DNA of 64,000 nt, taken from the NCBI RefSeq assembly GCF_907164915.1, contig NC_061862.1, positions 3,414,358-3,478,357 on the forward strand, read 5' to 3'. The notes below the pieces were generated by a model. That model worked only from the letters and a program-made list of their open reading frames with translations. It was not told where the DNA came from and searched no databases. Below, in pieces: positions 60,302 through 64,000 of this stretch. Source of the DNA: Impatiens glandulifera. Taxonomy: Eukaryota; Streptophyta; Magnoliopsida; Ericales; Balsaminaceae. Each line of letters begins with the position of its first letter. Position 1 is the stretch's first letter. The position numbers and the translations under genes are program-made.

Positions 60302-63300
60302 ATGTGGGTACCAAATAGTTGTAAATATGTACATTTTGCAGGACATAAAGAAACGACTAGGAAACTCTAAATGGTACTTGGATAGCGGTTGCTCCAGGCA
60401 TATGACCGGGAACAACAATCTTCTAACCGACATCAGAATAGAAACCGGTGCATTAATCACTTTTGGTGACAACTCAAAAGGTAGAACTGTGGGCAAGGGT
60501 AAGATTGTCCATGGTAACTTAACGATTGATAATGTACTCTTAGTTGAAAACCTGCGCTTTAACATGCTAAGTGTTAGTCAAATGTGTGATGCTGGATACA
60601 CTGTAGAATTTCTTAAACATGCATGCTTAGTTAAGAATTCTCAAGGTATTACACTACTAACCAGAAATAGGTTAGGAAATATCTACAAAGTAGATTGGAA
60701 TAATAAAGTAGAATATCCTATATGAATGATAGCCAAGACCGATCAAACCTGGCTGTGGCATAAAAGACTAAACCATCTAAACATGAAAACCTTAAACTAT
60801 ATTCGCGATAAAAAGTTAGTCGAAGGAGTTCCTGACATAGTATTTAATAAGGATAAGGTTTGTTCAGCATGTCAAATGGGTAAACAAACTAGGTCATCCT
60901 TTAAGAGTAAAGGACACATTCAATCTAACCGATGCTTAGATCTTCTTCACATGGATTTATTTAGACCGATTCAGGTCATCAGCCCAGGAGATATGCTTTA
61001 CACTATGGTAGTTGTTGATGATTATTCCAGGTATACATGGGTAATATTTCTACCATCCAAACGTGAAGCCGCATCAAATTTAATCACACTGCTTAAACGT
61101 TTGCAAAATGAAAAATCAACACGCATTAACAGTATTAGAAGTGATAGAGGAACCGAATTTACAAATAGTACTTTAAATGCATTTCTTGATGAATCCGGTA
61201 TTAGACACGAGTTGTCTAGTGCTATGACTCCTCAACAGAACGGCTTGGCCGAGAGAAGAAACCGAACTCTCAAGGAAGCCGCACGGTCTATGATAGCCGA
61301 TTCGGGTATTGCTCAAAAATTTTGGGCTGAGGCTATCAATACTGCATGTTACACACAAAACCAGTCTTTAATTAACAAGTTTCACAACAAAACACCTTAT
61401 GAGGTATATTTTGATAGAGTTCCCAACCTCAAGTATCTTAAGATTTTCGGTTGTAAATGCTATATTCACATAAATGGTTAAACCTATCTATCCGCTTTCG
61501 ATGCAAAATCCGATAGTTGGATCATGTTAGGTTACTCAGCAGTGAGTAAAGCATATAGAGTGTATAACAATAGAACCTTAACCGTGGAGGAATCACTTCA
61601 TGTTGTTTTCGATGAATCGGTTGAAAGCAACACTGCATCATGCTTTGATCTACACAACAGATTGGAAAATAACAATATTCATTCTGATAGTGAAGATGAG
61701 ATTCCGGTTTTCAGGCGGTTTGTCCCTGACCAATTGGGTAATGATGAAACTCAGCCGGATCAAGCTGTCCCACGACAGGAAGCTGACACTTCGGTCCAAA
61801 CTGAGGAAATCGGTCGGTCTGACACTACTGTTCAGCCTACCGATATGTCTAGCCTTGATCAAGTAAACAGTGATTTGGTAGACACTCCTAAACCGAATTT
61901 CAAGAGGAACACAAAACATCCTCCTGAGCTAATCATAGGTGACCCTTCAGAACCTGTTCGAACTAGGCGACAAATCCTGGAGGAATACTTTAATTCCGCT
62001 TTTATATCCCAAATTGAGCCGAAAAGAGTGGATGAAGCATTGTCAGATCCGGATTGGATCTTGGGAATGCAAGAAGAGTTAAACCAGTTTGAGAGTAACA
62101 AAGTCTGGTACCTAGTCCCTAGACCGAAAGATCAACCGGTCATAGGAACAAGATGGGTATTTAGAAATAAACTCAATGAAGACGGTTTGGTCACAAGGAA
62201 CAAAGCCAGATTAGTGGCACAAGGATACAAACAGGAAGAAGGCATTGATTTTGAAGAATCATTTGCCCCTGTAGCTAGGATTGAAGCTATTAGGAATTTT
62301 CTAGCTTTTGCTGCATTCAAAACCTTTAAGGTTTTCCAAATGGATGTTAAAAGTGCATTTTTGAATGGTGACCTACGTGAAGAGGTATATGTTGAACAAC
62401 CACCCGGTTTCAAAAATGCCGAACTGCCCAACCATGTATACCGGTTAAACAAAGGTTTATACGGTCTAAAGCAAGCTCCTAGAGCCTGGTATGACACACT
62501 AACCGCATTTTTGTTAAAACATGACTTCACCATCGGTTCGGTGGATAAAACATTATTTAAGTTTGAGAAAAAGGAACATATCCTACTTGTTCAAATTTAT
62601 GTAAATGATATCATCTTCGGTTCAACCGATCCTAAGCTATGTGATAAATTCTCAACCCTGATGACTAACAAATTTGAAATGAGTATGATGGGAGAATTAA
62701 GTTTCTTCCTAGGTCTTCAGGTTAAGCAACTCAAAGAAGGAACTTTCATTAGCCAACCCAAGCACACTAAAGAACTGTTAAAGAAATTTGGGATGGATAC
62801 ATGCTCCTCAGCCGCTACTCCAATGAGCTCATCGGTCAAATTGGACAAAGATGATGAGGGTCAAGTAGTAGACCTGATCGCTTACCGAGGCATCATCGGT
62901 TCTCTTTTATACTTGACAGCAAGTAGACCGGATATTCTATTTGCAGTCGGTGTGTGTGGAAGATTCCAGGCCAACCCAAAACAATCTCACTACACAGCCG
63001 CAAAGCGAATCTTGAAATACCTAAAGGGAACTCCTGACATCGGCTTGTGGTATCGAAAGGACTCATCTTTTAACCTAACAAGTTATTCAGATACAGACTA
63101 TGCAGGTTGCAAGGTTGATAGAAAAAGCACCAGCGGAACATGTCAATTTCTAGGTGATCGGCTTGTTTCATGGCACAGCAAGAAACAAACATCAGTTGCC
63201 ACATCAACCGTAGAAGCTGAATATCTGGCAGCCGGAAGCTGCTGTTCACAACTTCTTTGGATCCAACAACAACTGAAGGATTTCGGTATCACAGCAGAAG

Positions 63301-63563
63301 AGTCTCCAATTTTCTGTGATAACACAAGTGCCATAGCAATCACCTACAATCCGGTTTTACACTCTAGAACCAAGCACATTGACATAAGGCATCACTTCAT
63401 TCGGGAACATGTCATGCTGAAGCATATCCGGCTGGAATACATATCGAAAGATCAACAAGTAGCCGATATCTTCACAAAGCTCCTACAGGAAGCTAAATTT
63501 TCTCAATTCAGACTCACACTCGGTTTGAACGATATTAATCAAATTATCTCTAAGGATGCTTAA
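60288..63563 (+). pseudogene. Copia D pol (protease, integrase, RT, RNase H), two in-frame stops
   Basis: One frame throughout, interrupted by TGA (60,723-60,725) and TAA (61,479-61,481). Protease: WYLDSGCSRHMTG (about 60,372). Integrase after the first stop: H12, H17, C46, C49 zinc finger; D77, D140 and E176 (D-x35-E) catalytic core, though the Gly usually after LF in DLFGP is Arg (R80). RT in the last part (from 61,524): [50 protein letters not shown], then [10 protein letters not shown], where the catalytic YVDD reads YVND (residues 359-362; 62,598-62,609). RNase [53 protein letters not shown]. The changes are mostly G>A/C>T. It cannot encode an active RT as read. Confidence 0.93.
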
Positions 63564-64000
63564 AAAGGGAAATCGGTTCGGACAGACAAAACTGGTAGTT
63601 CCTCCTAAATTGTAGGATTCTAAATTTCCCAAGGTATCTATGGAAGAACCGCCTAGTCTATCAGTCAGAGTAAACCAACCGGTTACTTAGTGCATGCACC
63701 AAATAACCGCATCGGGACGAACAACTAATAACTGACCGATTCGGAAATAGTTTATCTCAGATTATTTGGTCTTCGAACAAAAGTGGAATAATTACCTGTG
63801 TTTAAACTTACCTGTCCTGAAAAATTACCTTTTCAAAGTAAAATGGTCACACCTCAAAAGACGTGAAGATTTGATATCTTTCATGGTCCAGGTCTATGAC
63901 CAACATCCTAGGCTGTAGATATGCTTATTTCATGCAAAATACTTTATCCTATGGATAATAGACATCATTACCTGTGATACACTGGATAATAAGATCCTCC
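63564..64000 (+). other. Copia D non-coding region after pol
   Basis: No open frame of note. It should lead to the polypurine tract and 3' LTR beyond the window. Confidence 0.6.

Larger units (their letters stand above)
57246..64000 (+). mobile_element. Copia D: near-complete LTR retrotransposon, 3' end outside window
   Basis: 5' LTR (57,246-58,469), primer site, gag, protease, integrase, RT and RNase H are present in the order PR-IN-RT-RH, which defines Copia. The flank before it reads GCATC, the presumed target duplication. The 3' LTR should lie past 64,000. It is not autonomous: gag carries a 17-bp duplication, pol has in-frame stops, and the RT catalytic box is changed. The sequence 63,564-64,000 is the non-coding part after pol. 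Confidence 0.93.

Overview
This 64-kb window is plant nuclear DNA, almost certainly from a eudicot. It is very AT-rich and holds long stretches of decayed retrotransposons around a few genes of the plant UGT71 (UDP-glycosyltransferase family 1) type. The species cannot be fixed from sequence reading alone. I see no rRNA, no convincing tRNA gene, no CRISPR array, no organellar block and no bacterial-type operon.

Host genes. Three related UGT71-like glycosyltransferases are spread over 40 kb: an intact gene at 12,851-14,326 (minus), a broken intron-containing copy at 33,146-34,747 (minus), and an intact gene at 52,065-53,525 (plus). They look like a dispersed tandem family pushed apart by transposable elements. 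An intron-retaining pseudogene of a SURP/G-patch splicing-factor-like gene lies at 8,434-9,660. Two truncated FAR1/MULE-like fragments lie at 25,794-26,541 and 31,146-32,130.

Layout. 1-640: the end of a minus-strand Copia element whose LTR carries nine exact 28-bp repeats. 640-4,429: degenerate Copia A, interrupted by a CACTA-type non-autonomous element (1,367-2,241, TSD GTA) and by a truncated LTR insertion (2,372-3,838, TSD GAAGT), and broken at its end by Copia B (4,430 to about 7,360). 8.4-10.1 kb: SURP/G-patch pseudogene and a possible transposon end. 12.8-14.4 kb: UGT 1. 15.4-18.9 kb: inverted long-LTR-like segments. 17.6-21.8 and 26.5-31.1 kb: a direct duplication of more than 4 kb. 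23.5-25.6 kb: AT-rich degenerate tandem repeats. 33.1-34.7 kb: UGT pseudogene. 36.2-39.5 kb: Copia C with PPT and 3' LTR. 40.2-42.7 kb: Ty3/Gypsy-like remnant. 43.5-47.4 kb: minus-strand LINE whose 3' coding part is repeated four times with an exact 465-bp period. 49.4-50.6 kb: an alternating 20-bp repeat and a MITE-like element. 52-53.5 kb: UGT 2. 54-57.2 kb: another Gypsy-like remnant holding a solo LTR (TSD GATCG). 57.2-64 kb: nearly complete Copia D, with 5' LTR, PBS, gag and pol; its 3' LTR lies beyond the window.

How it works together. The only plausible working proteins are the two intact glycosyltransferases, which would glucosylate small molecules (substrates unknown) in the cytosol. 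Everything else reads as transposable-element history: nested insertions that can be ordered by their target-site duplications, disabling changes that are mostly C>T/G>A (as expected of methylated DNA), and local tandem duplications. I did not find a convincing undescribed biochemical system. The most unusual observations are the Copia insertion joined through an internal LTR-end mimic, the palindrome kept at fixed distance before the TATA box in three LTR copies, the in-frame 465-bp LINE amplification, and the duplicated block lying between overlapping FAR1 fragments.
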